From Argopecten irradians (Eukaryota; Mollusca; Bivalvia; Pectinida; Pectinidae): a stretch of 64,000 nucleotides of DNA. Location: positions 11,331,905 through 11,395,904 of the forward strand of contig NC_091139.1 of NCBI RefSeq assembly GCF_041381155.1. The letters run 5' to 3'. The position numbers were made by a program, and so were the translations under genes. Under the pieces are notes generated by a model, which was given only the letters and a program-made list of their open reading frames with translations, made no database searches and had not been told where the DNA came from. This document shows, piece by piece, positions 53,506 through 64,000 of this stretch (position 1 is the stretch's first letter; each line of letters begins with the position of its first letter).

Positions 53506-53679
53506 ATTTTTAAGTTAGGAACTTTTGATGGGACGGATCACTAATTTGAATTTTGCTATATTTTGTGAGTTGAGATCAAAATTTTGTTATACTGTAGTTA
53601 CAAGTTGTATCTAATTTCACGTAGCAGAATAAGTAGACGAAGTTCAAAATGGAAATGCAATATACGTAACCAGGGCCCT

Positions 53680-53756
53680 GTTTCATCAACATTCGTTAAT
53701 TTAAAATACTCTTTTACCTGAAGGAATTCCTTAAAATTAAGGAATGTTGGTGAAAC
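53680..53756. repeat. Foldback repeat in C-unit 2
   Basis: Same inverted repeat as at 49159-49235, here with 'gggccctgtttcatcaacat' at the left end. Confidence 0.5.
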
Positions 53757-53946
53757 CGGACTCATATAGGAATAAAATGATGAGAAGAAACAGATATAAT
53801 CATTTCATGTCATTTATTACACTTTAGCGAAAAGAAAATGTAACAAATTATATGTTGAGACATTTGTTTCAGTGTATAGAAGTTACACCACTACGAAAGA
53901 TATGTAATGTCCTTTAATCCATCAGTTTGATTAGTTTCAACATGCA

Positions 53947-54126
53947 GACGATATACAAGTGCAATTGACGTGCGAAAATCCGGAAAACCCGCAATCCAGA
54001 CGGAAATATAAGGAAATGGATTTGGTTCTTGACCACGTAAAGGAAATCCAGCAGTCCGAACAATTCGCTAACCGGATGGTTTGGGCTAAGGGCAAAAGTG
54101 TTCGAATTACCGAAGGTCCGATGTAG
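53947..54126 (+). CDS. Exon-like plus-strand frame, C-unit 2
   Basis: Same frame as at 49427-49605, open to the same TAG, with MDLVLDHVKEIQQSEQFANR in place of the C1 form. The orphan-exon caveat applies. Confidence 0.3.
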   Translation, partial: DDIQVQLTCENPENPQSRRKYKEMDLVLDHVKEIQQSEQFANRMVWAKGKSVRITEGPM

Positions 54127-54292
54127 CACATTGTACAGAGTCTCCATTGTCGATCCAGCAGGTAAGAGTCTCTATCCCATATTCAAATTACAAACGATTT
54201 CAGTCAAAGCCAAAATAAAATCATGTGCTGATATGTGAACATCACTCGTTTGTGTAAATTTAATCCATGGATGCTATTCTTTCTTTCTTTTG

Positions 54293-54725
54293 TTACAAGT
54301 CCAAGTACTTGCTCTGCTTCAAAATCAGGCAATTTGAGTCCAAACCTCTGGTTTTCAGCGTATCGTTCATGACAGGGTATTCTTTTCTCTGTTGGACCTG
54401 CAAAATATAAAGATAATTGCTTGCGTTAGTTGAAGTGTTACGTAATTTTATGCACAGAAAAAATAATGCATAAAGAACAAAGTAATAACTTCAAATTTTT
54501 GGATGTCTTCTTTGATCATGTTAGTCTAATGAATGTATTATCTTGTAAGTTTCGTATTTTAATTTTATGACAAAAACATTATTAATTACGACAAATTATG
54601 ATAACATAAATAGCAAGATGTGGAATGCTTACCTGCTTTGAAGCATCATTCACTTCAGATACGTTTGGAGGCTCTGACGTTGCTGTCATTCCATTATCGC
54701 AGATATAGGCGATGTCAAAAGACAT
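54293..54725 (-). other. Spliced downstream frame of C2 (65 codons, open)
   Basis: Exons 54633-54725 and 54293-54397 join at phase 0. The frame starts MSFDIAYICDNGMTATSE, crosses the intron at SKQ-VQQRK and ends SKYLDL. It lies behind the C2 stop on the same predicted transcript. The differences from C3 are mostly amino-acid changing, so there is no sign of purifying selection. A 3'-leader intron that would attract nonsense-mediated decay is the alternative. Confidence 0.3.
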
Positions 54726-54771
54726 TCAAGAAGTGTTGGGGTAACTGCTTCATGAATACCGTTCACTGTTC

Positions 54772-55577
54772 TCAAGCCTTGGTATCAAAGTCAAGTAGTT
54801 TTTCAAACATTAAATCATAAGATTCAATGATATCCACTGTCTTCTTCATACAACTGGTGGATTCATTTGATTCGGTGAGAAATGAATCTGTTGTTGTAGA
54901 TTTCCCGTTGTCAATATCTTCATCAGATGAAAAGTCATCACTATTATACAGACTGTCGAAGCTGACACTACATCGGACTTCAGATTGCATCTTCATCGAA
55001 CTGAGATTTTCGTTACTGTCAAACAGAGAGTCATCTGATTGGGAGTCCGAGTAATAGACACTGTCCTTACTTTCCAGCATATATTTTTCCGTCTGTTCTT
55101 CAATTTCGCATAAACATTCCTGGCTATCCAGAGATTCCTTACTCATCTGACAGAAGTTGTTGGCCTTCAGCTCCTCTACCTTCTCGTTCAGGATCAGCAT
55201 CTGTCTCATCAGACCGGCGTCTTGGTCCATCAATTCAATCTTCAAAAACACCAAAAATAATAATTAATATTAATAAAGTCATAAACAAGTATATTCATGA
55301 TTGATATTAATATTCAACTTTGAATCAAATAGCAAAAGCTCATTAACAAACAAACTGTGCTTACCATATCTGTTCTAAGCTTTTCCAGAGCGATATCAAT
55401 AGTAGATAATGTTTTTCCAGGACCTCCGGTCGTTCCAGACCTCTTGCATTCTTCAATAGACTCTAGCCTCTGCAGGTATTTCTGTCGGCAACTATTGTTG
55501 ATGTCGATGCCATCTTGGCATCCACCAACACAGTTATCCTTCTCAGGTGTTGTTAATGCTTCTGATGTATGAACCAT
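54772..55577 (-). CDS. Gene C2: FAM167-like protein with acidic tail
   Basis: Exon 1 is 55365-55577 and exon 2 is 54772-55239, about 226 residues, both splice sites as in C1. It differs from C1 mainly in the exon-1 linker (RSGTTGGPGKTLS against RSPTTGGTGKTVS) and by scattered tail changes (DSNENLSSM, DIIESYDLM). The FAM167-like core changes only at the exon-2 start (IELMDQD against IGLMDQD). It is the best preserved of the three C copies, because its downstream frame is also open. Role unknown beyond family membership. Confidence 0.74.
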
Positions 55578-56000
55578 GATCGTTGTAATATATCACTTTC
55601 AGACTGCAACAAAGTAAAGTGCTTTAAGCGTTAATGACCAAAATTCAGACGAATACATCTATTTATACTAAAAGAGTGTCACGTGGGTGCCATTGTTGGT
55701 TTGGCCTCCTGGTGATCTAACTATTGTTGTAAATAAAGAGAAAGTAATTTTCACACTATGGGATCTTTCGTGACTCATTAACATTAGAGGACATAGATAT
55801 AATTGTCTTCCAGGGTGTAAGTGATCTCCTACAGCGAATACCATGTTATAATTATAACGAATAGGAAATGTTAATGAAAGGAGAGTAGAAGACCACCAGA
55901 AAGGCAAAGATATTTCAGGTATGGGTATGTATACAATGTGAAATGTATTCAAATTGTAAAAGCGTCATCATTTTGTTCGCTGTTGTATTCTTACTCCAAT
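55573..56000 (-). promoter_or_regulatory. Promoter block of C2, identical to that of C3
   Basis: The block contains TATAAATAG at 55659-55667 and a CACGTG E-box. By eye the whole block matches 60857-61283 without change, while sequence on both sides differs by several percent. C1 differs at many positions. Confidence 0.6.
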
Positions 56001-57960
56001 AAAGAAATATACTCAAATATTTAATACATTTATCTGCATTTTGTTTTAACTTCATTATCTTTATTATTTACAAAATGATGTACCTTATTGCTGAAAAACA
56101 TTAAACTATCTAGTGAACAATATCTTATTTATATCTCAAAGGTGCCCAAAAGTGCATTCCTTGCAAGACTTTGTGATAATACTATTACTTGCTGAAATAC
56201 TTAGGATACGAAAGTTGTCTGACATTTGCAAAGATTTATCGACTTTGTATTATCAAATTGATAAATGACTTTCAATACATCATAACAGCAAAATGTCACT
56301 CTCTTATTGCGCTTTTCCTGCTAACATCTTTTCAGACAGTGGGTATCGACTCTGATCAAAACATCTATCAGTACAAGTACTTCAGTATGGTTTTAATAAA
56401 AAACTATGTAAAACGTATAACATGATGTCGTTTCCAATTTCATGAGATCAATGACATATTTATTTTTTTTATCCTTCATAATCATTGGCGAATTTCACGG
56501 AAATTCAGTTTAAATATTCTCAGGGTATTCTTCAAAAATGAAATTGTATATTTTGTGAACATCAAGATTTGTCTTACAATAAATGATACAATGTGGAAAA
56601 GTAACATTTAATACTACTTTGTATTAAGGACTAATAGCAGTATGCCACAATTTCTGCCCCTATAAAGCGATTCCAGCATGGAGCCAAACAACCCTTAGTG
56701 CATATACCTCTTTGACGAATAACCTTCTTTTGATCTTCCTTTTGTAAATATAATTTTTCTTTCAAAAGCAGACCAAACTTATCCTTGTTAATAGTGTGCG
56801 AGTAGATCAATATAGTCTTCCGGGGGTATAGGGATGTGTTGATATTTAGGAGAATGGTATTACTGAGGGATGTAAAAGACGAAATGCTCAGTGAGGTCTG
56901 GCATACCAAGCTAATTACCGTAAACTTTGATGACAGCTCATTAGAATGACGTCGCGTGGAGGTCTGACACAGATAATCACACAGATCTACTATAGTAGGT
57001 ACATTTTACCTGATTAGTTAAAACCACAACGCGTGAAGTACCTGAAATTCTAATACCCCCTCTAGTTAGACCAAGTCGGTTATCTTGTCAAATTAACACG
57101 CTGTTTATCGTGAATGTATCATTTAATTGTTTGTTTTTAATACTTCACGTGAATCCAAGGGAGTTAATAATACAGAGAATAGGGAGGGTTGGGGAGTGCG
57201 GAGATTTATATGAATTTGACTAATTATGTACGTGTGCATGGTTAACTGATATGTAGATAGATATAATTTGACCTTGAACCCTATGGCGAAAAGTCTGGTT
57301 CTGGACATGCATGTACATTGTATGCTACAATATCAGCAAATTTCATGTGATAGATTTAGATAATAAACCATGTATTTAGATAACATTTAAAGAAGTAAAA
57401 TGAACTTTTATAATATGACAGCTATTGTATTTTACATATCCTTAAGATTCAATCAAGTAAGATAGTTCAGTTTTGGTTGTAAAATTAAATTTTCAAGATA
57501 ATGTATCCCAATTATATCTTAACGTATTTATGTACGTAAAATGCCTTATCATTTTATGAAAGTGTACTGCACACTTCGAAACCGCAATAAATATTACCAA
57601 TTGTGTAGCAATATTAATTACATAAACTATACTTTGAACCTGAAGAAAATGTTTTGAAACTTAATCATTTATCTTACACAATCAGTTGATCATCAGTTGC
57701 ATATTCCTAACTACTGCGATGTTTTAATTTTTATTGCAATAATACAACTCACTACGGCTTATATAATTAATCAAACCCATTAAAATACCAATTGAAATGA
57801 TTTGGTAAGTTGACATCAACACGCATACTATAATAGTTTCTTGCATTTAATCTTTAATATGATTTAGATCACAATTTGATCTTTTATCTTTAGGTCGCAG
57901 TGTCAAGTAATCAATCACTTAATTCTACCAATTGTACCACTCAACTTATGGATGAAATTA
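56001..57960. other. Intergenic of C-unit 2
   Basis: No gene is supported. About 420 bp near 56075-56500 are missing from C-unit 3, where 'tttataaaatggcgaaattt' joins the flanks. Confidence 0.5.
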
Positions 57961-58585
57961 TTATATTTTATATAAATTTTTCATTTTTTAGGGGCGTATA
58001 TTTAGGCCAGTAGTGAAATTTTGGTGTCTACTAGTGGGCAACCCGAAAATACTGTTTTTGGTTGTAAAATTAAATTTTCATGATACTGTATCCCAATTAT
58101 ATCTGACCATAATTATGTACGTATACTGCCTCGTCATTTGTTGAAAGTGATACTGCACGCTTTGAAACCGAAAATAAATAATACCAATTGTGTAGCAATA
58201 TTAATTACATAAACTAACTTTCCAGCCTAAAGAAGATGTTTAGAAACTTTATTATTTATCTTACACTATCATTTGATCATCAGTTGCATATTCTAATCAA
58301 TGCGAAGTTTTAATTGTTATTGCAATATGACTCACACGTCTCATATCAATTAATCAAACCCATTAAAATAATAATTGAAGTGATTTGGTTAGATGACATC
58401 AACACGCATACTACAATGTGTAATAGTTTCTTGCATTTAATCTTTAATATGATTCAGTTCACAATTTTATCTTTTATCTGTAGGTCGCATTACCCAGTAA
58501 TTAAGCACCCCGAGTTTCCCCGGGTATTGTGACTTTTCTCAAACTCCCAAAAACTGGTAATTCCTGAGTGTTCTGGGTAGTTTAG
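57961..58585. repeat. Extra segment duplicated from the end of C-unit 1
   Basis: After about 85 bp without a match in the window, sequence from about 58048 to 58505 is nearly identical to 52822-53285. It is closer to that than to C-unit 2's own version at 57470-57900. C-unit 2 therefore carries two versions of this tail. Confidence 0.7.
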
Positions 58586-58825
58586 GCTTGGAAACAAAAA
58601 CAAAACAATCGCTTATGTGAGGATAACTTCTCTTTTACTTTTCAATGAACATTTTTAAGTTAGGAACTTTTGATGAGACGGATCACTAATTTGAATTTTG
58701 CTAATATTTTGTGAGTTGAGATCAAAATTTTGTTATACTGTAGTTACTAGTTGTATCTAATTTCACATAGCAGAATAAGTAGACGAAGTTCAAAACGGAA
58801 ATGCAATATACGCAACCAGGGCCCT

Positions 58826-58902
58826 GTTCCATCAACATTCGTTAATTTAAAATACTCTTTTACCTGAAGGAATTCCTTAAAATTAAGGAATGTTGGTGAA
58901 AC
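58826..58902. repeat. Foldback repeat in C-unit 3
   Basis: Same inverted repeat as in the other two units, with 'gttccatcaacattcgttaa' on the left. Confidence 0.5.
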
Positions 58903-59046
58903 CGGACCCTTATAGAAATAGAATGATAGGAAGAAACAGATATATTCATTTCATGTCATTTATTACACTTTAGCGAAAAGAAAATGTAACAAAGGATGTT
59001 AAGATATTTGTTTCAGTGTATAAAAGTTACAACATACGAAAGATTG

Positions 59047-59216
59047 TAATGTTCTTTAATCCAGACCTATTGCTGGATACAATTTATGTTATTGAAATAT
59101 TTGTATTTCAATATAATGTTCGTTTTGTAATCAATTTCAATCAAACAGTTTTTTCCGATTGGCCAACAAGCCTGCCTGTCTGAAGTTCACTGAGGTATGT
59201 ATAATGTTCTTTAATC
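59047..59216. mobile_element. 140-bp insertion with 15-bp target duplication
   Basis: 'taatgttctttaatc' stands at 59047-59061 and again at 59202-59216, bracketing 140 bp absent from C-units 1 and 2. The duplication length fits target-primed insertion, but no poly-A tail or known SINE body is visible. Confidence 0.5.
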
Positions 59217-59244
59217 AATCAGTTTGATTAGTTTCAACATGCAG

Positions 59245-59423
59245 ACGATATACAAGTGCGATTGACGTGCGAAAATCCGGAAAACTCGCAATCCAGGCGG
59301 AAATATAAGGAAATGGATTTGGTTCTTGACCACGTAAAGGAAATCCAGCAGTCCGAACAATTCGCTAACCGGATGGTTTGGGCTAAGGACAAATGTGTTC
59401 GAATTACCGAGGGTCCGATGTAG
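59245..59423 (+). CDS. Exon-like plus-strand frame, C-unit 3
   Basis: Same frame as in the other units, still open to the TAG, with changes such as VRLTCENPENSQ and WAKDKCVRITEGPM. Most differences change the residue, so constraint is not evident. Orphan exon. Confidence 0.28.
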
Positions 59424-59564
59424 CACATTGTACAGAGTCTCCATTGTCGATCATTCAAATTACAAACGATTTCAGTCAAAGCCAAAATAAAATCATGTGC
59501 TGATATGTGAACATCACTCGTTTGTGTAAATTTAATCCATGGATGCTATTCTTTCGTTCTTTTG

Positions 59565-59998
59565 TTACAAGTCCAAGTACTTGCTCAGCTTCAAAATCAC
59601 GCAATTTGAGTCCAAACCTCTGGTTTTCAGCGTATCGTTCATGGCAGGGATTTTTTTTCTCTGCTGGACCTGCAAAATATAAAGATAATTGCTTGCGTTA
59701 GTTGAGGTGTTACTAAATTTTGTGAACAGAAAAAAATAAGGCATAAACAACAAAGTAAATAACTTCAATTTTTTTGGATGACTTCTTTGATCATGTTTGT
59801 CTAATGAATGTATTCTCTTGTAAGTTTCGTATTACAATTTTATGATAAAAACATTATTAATTGCGACAAATTATTAACATAAATAGTAAGATGTGGAATG
59901 CTTACCTGCTTTGATGAATCATTCATTTCAGATACGTTTGGAAGCTCTGACGTTGCTGCCATCCCATTATCGCAGATATAGGCGATGTCAAAAGACAT
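59565..59998 (-). other. Spliced downstream frame of C3 (65 codons, open)
   Basis: Exons 59906-59998 and 59565-59669. The frame starts MSFDIAYICDNGMAATSE and ends LSKYLDL. It has the same donor and acceptor as in C1 and C2. Confidence 0.3.
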
Positions 59999-60044
59999 TC
60001 AAGAAGTGTTGGGGTAACTGCTTCATGAATACCGTTCACTGTTC

Positions 60045-60861
60045 TCAAGCCTTGGTATCAAAGTCAAGTAGTTTTTCAAACATTGAATAATAAGATTCAA
60101 TGATATCAACTGTCTTCTTCATACAACTGGTGGATTCATTTGATTCGGTGAGAAAAGAATCTGATGCGATGCCATTCACTGAAGATTTTCCGTTGTCAAT
60201 ATCTTCATCAGATGAAAAGTCATCACTATTATACAGACTGTCGAAACTGACACTACATCGGACTTCAGATTGCATCTTCATGGAACTGATACTTTCGTTA
60301 CTGTAAAACAGAGAGTCATCTGATTGGGAGTCCGAGCAATAGACACTGTCCTTACTTTCCAGCATATATTTTTCCGTCTGTTCTTCAATTTCGCATAAAC
60401 ATTCCTGGCTATCCAGAGATTCCTTACTCATCTGACAGAAGTTGTTGGCCTTCAGTTCCTCTACCTTCTCGTTCAGGATCAGCATCTGTCTCATCAGACC
60501 GGCGTCTTGGTCCATCAATCCAATCTTCAAAAATACAAAAAATCAATAATTAATATTAATAAAGTCAAAAAAAAGTTGTTCATGGTTGATATTAATACTC
60601 AACTTTGAAGCAAATAGCAAAAGATCATTAACAAAAAAATGTGCTTACCATATCTGTTCTAAGCTTTTCCAGAGCGATATCAATAGTAGATAATGTTTTT
60701 CCAGGACCTCCGGTCGTTCCAGACCTCTTGCATTCTTCAATAGACTCTACCTCTGCAGGTATTTCTGTCGGCAACTATTGTTGATGTCGATGCCATCTTG
60801 GCATCCACCAACACAGTTATCCTCCTCAGGAGTCGTTAATGCTTCTGATGTATAAAACCAT
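60045..60861 (-). pseudogene. Gene C3: FAM167-like, exon 1 frameshifted
   Basis: Exon 2 (60045-60524, 159 codons) is open and 4 codons longer than in C1/C2 (KSSVNGIASDSF). Exon 1 (60649-60861) keeps its 213-bp length but holds a 1-base gain just after the ATG ('tataaaacc' for 'tatgaacc') and a 1-base loss near 60750 ('ctctacctc' for 'ctctagcctc'). Between them the frame is wrong and meets a TGA after 11 codons (MVLYIRSINDS). The IDIALEKLRTDM segment and coiled-coil core after the second change are intact. As written it is a pseudogene unless translation starts further in. The promoter is identical to that of C2. Confidence 0.6.
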
Positions 60862-60942
60862 GATCGTTGTAATATATCACTTTCAGACTGCAACAAAGTA
60901 AAGTGCTTTAAGCGTTAATGACCAAAATTCAGACGAATACAT

Positions 60943-60951
60943 CTATTTATA
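60943..60951 (-). promoter_or_regulatory. TATA box of gene C3
   Basis: The minus strand reads TATAAATAG, 82-90 bp upstream of the ATG, within the block identical to C2. Confidence 0.6.
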
Positions 60952-62772
60952 CTAAAAGAGTGTCACGTGGGTGCCATTGTTGGTTTGGCCTCCTGGTGAT
61001 CTAACTATTGTTGTAAATAAAGAGAAAGTAATTTTCACACTATGGGATCTTTCGTGACTCATTAACATTAGAGGACATAGATATAATTGTCTTCCAGGGT
61101 GTAAGTGATCTCCTACAGCGAATACCATGTTATAATTATAACGAATAGGAAATGTTAATGAAAGGAGAGTAGAAGACCACCAGAAAGGCAAAGATATTTC
61201 AGGTATGGGTATGTATACAATGTGAAATGTATTCAAATTGTAAAAGCGTCATCATTTTGTTCGCTGTTGTATTCTTACTCCATTAAAGGAATATGCTCAA
61301 ATATTTAATACATTTATCTGCATTTTGTTTTAACTTAATTATCTATATTATTTATAAAATGGCGAAATTTCATTTCAAATATTCTCAGGATATTCTTCAA
61401 AAGTGATATTGCGAATTTTGTGAACATTAAGATCTGTCTTGCAATAAATGGTACTATTATTTATCTCAGCTATGTGAAAAAGTAACATTCAATACTACTT
61501 TTTATTATGCACTAAATGCGGTATGTCCCAATTTCTGTCCATGTGAAGAGATTCCAGCATGGGGCCAAACAACCCCTAGTGCATATACCTCTTTGACGAA
61601 TATAATTATTTTGACCTCCTATTGTAAAATAATTTTCTTTCAATAGTAAACCAAAAATATTCTTGTTAATAGTGTGCAAGTAGTTCAATACAGTCTTCCG
61701 GGGGTATAGGGATGTGTTAAGTTGTAGGAATGGTATTACTAAGGGAGGCAAAAGACGAACTGTTCAGTGAGGTCGGCATACCAAGCTAATTACCGTAAAC
61801 TTTGATGACAGCTCATTAGAATGACGTCGCGTGGAGGTCTGACACAGATAATCACACAGATTTACTAAAGTAGGTACATTTTACATGATTAGTTAAAACC
61901 ACAACGCGTGAAGTACCTGAAATTCTAATACCCCCTCTAGTTAGACCAAGTCGGTTATCTTGTCAAATTAACACGCTGTTTATCGTGAATGTATCATTTA
62001 ATTGTTTGTTTTTAATTCTTCACGTGAATCCAAGGGAGTTAATAATACAGAGAATAGGGAGGGTTGGGGAGTGCGGAGGGTTAGATGAATTTGACTAATT
62101 ATGTACGTGTGCATGATCAACTGATATGTCGATAGATATAATTTGACCTTGAACCCTATGGCGAAAAGGCTGGTTCTGGACATGCATGTACATTGTTTGC
62201 TACAATATCAGCAAATTTCAAGTGATAGATTTAAATAATAAACCATGTATTTAGATAACATTTAAAGAAGTAAAATGAATTTTTATAATATGACTGCTCT
62301 GGTATTTTACATATCCTTAAGATTCAATCATGTAAAATACTTCAGTTTTGGTTGTAAAATGAAATTTTCAAGATAATGTATCCAGATTATATCTTAACAT
62401 ATATTTGTACGTATACTGCCTGATCATTTGATGAAAGTGACAGTTTACACTTTGAAACCGCAAATAAATAATACCAATTGAGTAACAATATTAATTATAA
62501 ACTATACTTTCCAAACGAAGAAAATGTTTAGAAACGTTCTTATTTATTTTTACAACGTCAGTTGATCATCAGTTGCATATTTCTAACTACTGCCATGTTT
62601 ATATTCGTATTGCTATATAGATTATCACGACGTCTTATATGTATTAATCAAACCCATTTAAATAACATTTGAAATTATTTGTTTAGTTGACATCAACAGA
62701 CATACTACAATGTACAATAGTTTATTACATTTTATCTTTTAGGTCGCAATGTCCAGAAATTAAGCACTCAGC
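60952..62772. other. Intergenic of C-unit 3
   Basis: No gene is supported. A 94-codon minus-strand frame is shared exactly with C-unit 2, but it lies in the identical promoter block and is broken in C1, so I treat it as chance. Confidence 0.5.
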
Positions 62773-63264
62773 TTAAAGGCCCGATATCTGTGTCTATCTT
62801 ATTTTTTTCATGATTTAGAAGAATGTTGAAAAAAGTCATGTTGTAAATCATGCAGAGACAGGACTAAATCGAAGTCAAGATGAGCGATAATGTTTCAAAA
62901 ACTTTTGATAAAAATCAAATAAATATTGAACATCCCTAGGTGGGTCCCACTTAGTCAAACAAGGCGAAGTTAGCCGATATTGTAACGTCGTTGCCGCAAC
63001 CATTACTACATAACGTCTGTCCGAACTCTTCCGAGAACGGGTCATGAATTTTCCGACTTTAGTTCGGCAACAATCGTTACTTCTATGGCGACCAGTTTAA
63101 AATGAAGGCATGTTTACAAGTATCGACTTTCAACAACTGCTGTACCAAAGTTATTAAGAATTCATTGTAATTATTCTTTGATATAACTTAATATCAACTA
63201 TATCAATATCGGGGTCGAATATAACTTGTATATTTGTTGATAGTTACGTATAGTGTGGCTTTAA
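62773..63264. mobile_element. TTAA-flanked insertion, about 490 bp
   Basis: TTAA stands at 62773-62776 and 63261-63264. The ends read TTAAAGGCC on the left and, inverted, TTAAAGCCACACTATACG on the right. The segment is absent from C-units 1 and 2. It is non-coding. It resembles a bivalve MITE end I recall, but the terminal repeat is short, so the family is uncertain. Confidence 0.5.
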
Positions 63265-64000
63265 GGATGTGAAGCTTGCAACCAGCAAAGACAACTAGCC
63301 AGGCTATTATAGCTGAAGGTTGCCGAGTGTTCCCGGGTATTGTGACTTTTCTCATACTAAAAAAGCCGGTAATTCCTGAGTATTCTGAGTGTTAAGGCTT
63401 GAAAACAAAAACAAAACAATCGCTTATGTTAAGTTATCTTAATTAAATATATATTAATGATAAAACACATGATTACAATGTCCGACTTAGTTAGTACCTT
63501 TGAATTCAAGTCCACCATAAATAAACTATGATGCTAATGACTGGTTATTTCGGAATGTACATTTAATGTTCTATCCCCTGGAAGAATTACCTGGACAGTT
63601 CAAAAGGTCATTCATTAAGTTAATAAACTGTCTGAATTACGACTCTCTTGACCTTGATCTACTTATTTTTGAGAATTTAACCCCAAGATGGCCATTGTCT
63701 AACCTTTGTATGTGTGGGCAAAACCTACCCAATAGCTCAATATATAATGGTAAAATCGGGAATTAATTTAATATATGTATCATCATAATATAATCAGGTC
63801 ACAGATAAGTAAGTGTACTGTATGATCGTTAAACACGCCACGTGAGGTAATTTAATTATTTGTCAATTATAGCTACCATTGCAGGTGAGTACGACCTACA
63901 GAGATTGTTTGAGGTGTCACCACTATTGTTCTCTTGACTTGATACTAATAATGCTAATAATCAGATTGATAAGTCAACATCGTGTGGGCTTTGTCTTACC
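63265..64000. other. Right end of window
   Basis: The first 155 bp finish C-unit 3. Beyond 63420 the sequence is single-copy in this window with no recognisable gene. One 66-codon plus-strand frame at 63566-63766 has no support. Confidence 0.5.

Larger units (their letters stand above)
53506..58650. repeat. C-unit 2 of three tandem units
   Basis: Same layout as C-unit 1 but with an extra segment at its right end (about 57960-58585), most of which duplicates the end of C-unit 1. Confidence 0.8.
58651..63420. repeat. C-unit 3 of three tandem units
   Basis: This is the third unit, with gene C3. It has a 140-bp insertion near 59062, a deletion of about 420 bp near 61365 and a 490-bp TTAA-flanked insertion at 62773. 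It ends near 'caaaacaatcgcttatgtta'. Confidence 0.8.

Noticed and set aside
55668-55952. 94-codon minus-strand frame identical in C-units 2 and 3
   Set aside because: It lies in the promoter block that is identical at DNA level, is broken in C1 and overlaps the TATA box.
1-64000. tRNA or rRNA genes
   Set aside because: I found no T-loop 'ggttcgaat' type motif with matching stems and no rRNA-like conserved core.

Overview
This window is AT-rich animal nuclear DNA with short spliced genes, consensus GT-AG introns, TATA boxes and many small non-autonomous repeats. A SINE-like fragment at 1321-1450, TTAA-flanked miniature elements and foldback repeats resemble elements I know from molluscs. A marine mollusc, most likely a bivalve, is my best guess, by inference from repeat style only. 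I see no bacterial, viral or plasmid features.

Layout. A unit of about 25 kb occurs twice: about 1-23460 and about 25832-47770. Each copy carries gene A (minus), gene D (plus) and gene B (minus). The two copies are near-identical but differ by many small indels. They are joined by 23461-27796, a stretch that looks like a garbled blend of several sequences rather than real DNA. A third block, 48985-63420, holds three tandem copies of a 4.5-5.2 kb unit, each with one minus-strand gene (C1, C2, C3).

Genes. A, B and C are highly divergent members of one family. Each has exon 1 ending in a '[IM]xxAxxxLRxxM' segment, a phase-0 intron just after that Met, and exon 2 opening with a 'MxDQxxxLxxQLxxxNxxIxEIKxx' coiled-coil-like segment. 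Joined across the intron, this core aligns without gaps to the core of the vertebrate FAM167 (SEC) family. The tails differ completely: A carries seven 60-residue repeats, while B and C carry acidic Ser/Asp-rich tails. A, B and C all have a TATA box about 40-90 bp upstream of the start codon. Gene D, between A and B, encodes a single-pass membrane protein with a ZU5-like domain and a long disordered tail. It resembles the inner half of an UNC5 receptor without ectodomain or death domain.

The copies are damaged in a complementary way: B is frameshifted in copy 1 and intact in copy 2, while D is intact in copy 1 and frameshifted in copy 2. Together with the blended junction, this raises the possibility that the 25-kb tandem is two haplotypes placed end to end. 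The FAM167-like cluster, with its lineage-specific tails, is the most interesting biology in the window. Any joint pathway with D is inference.
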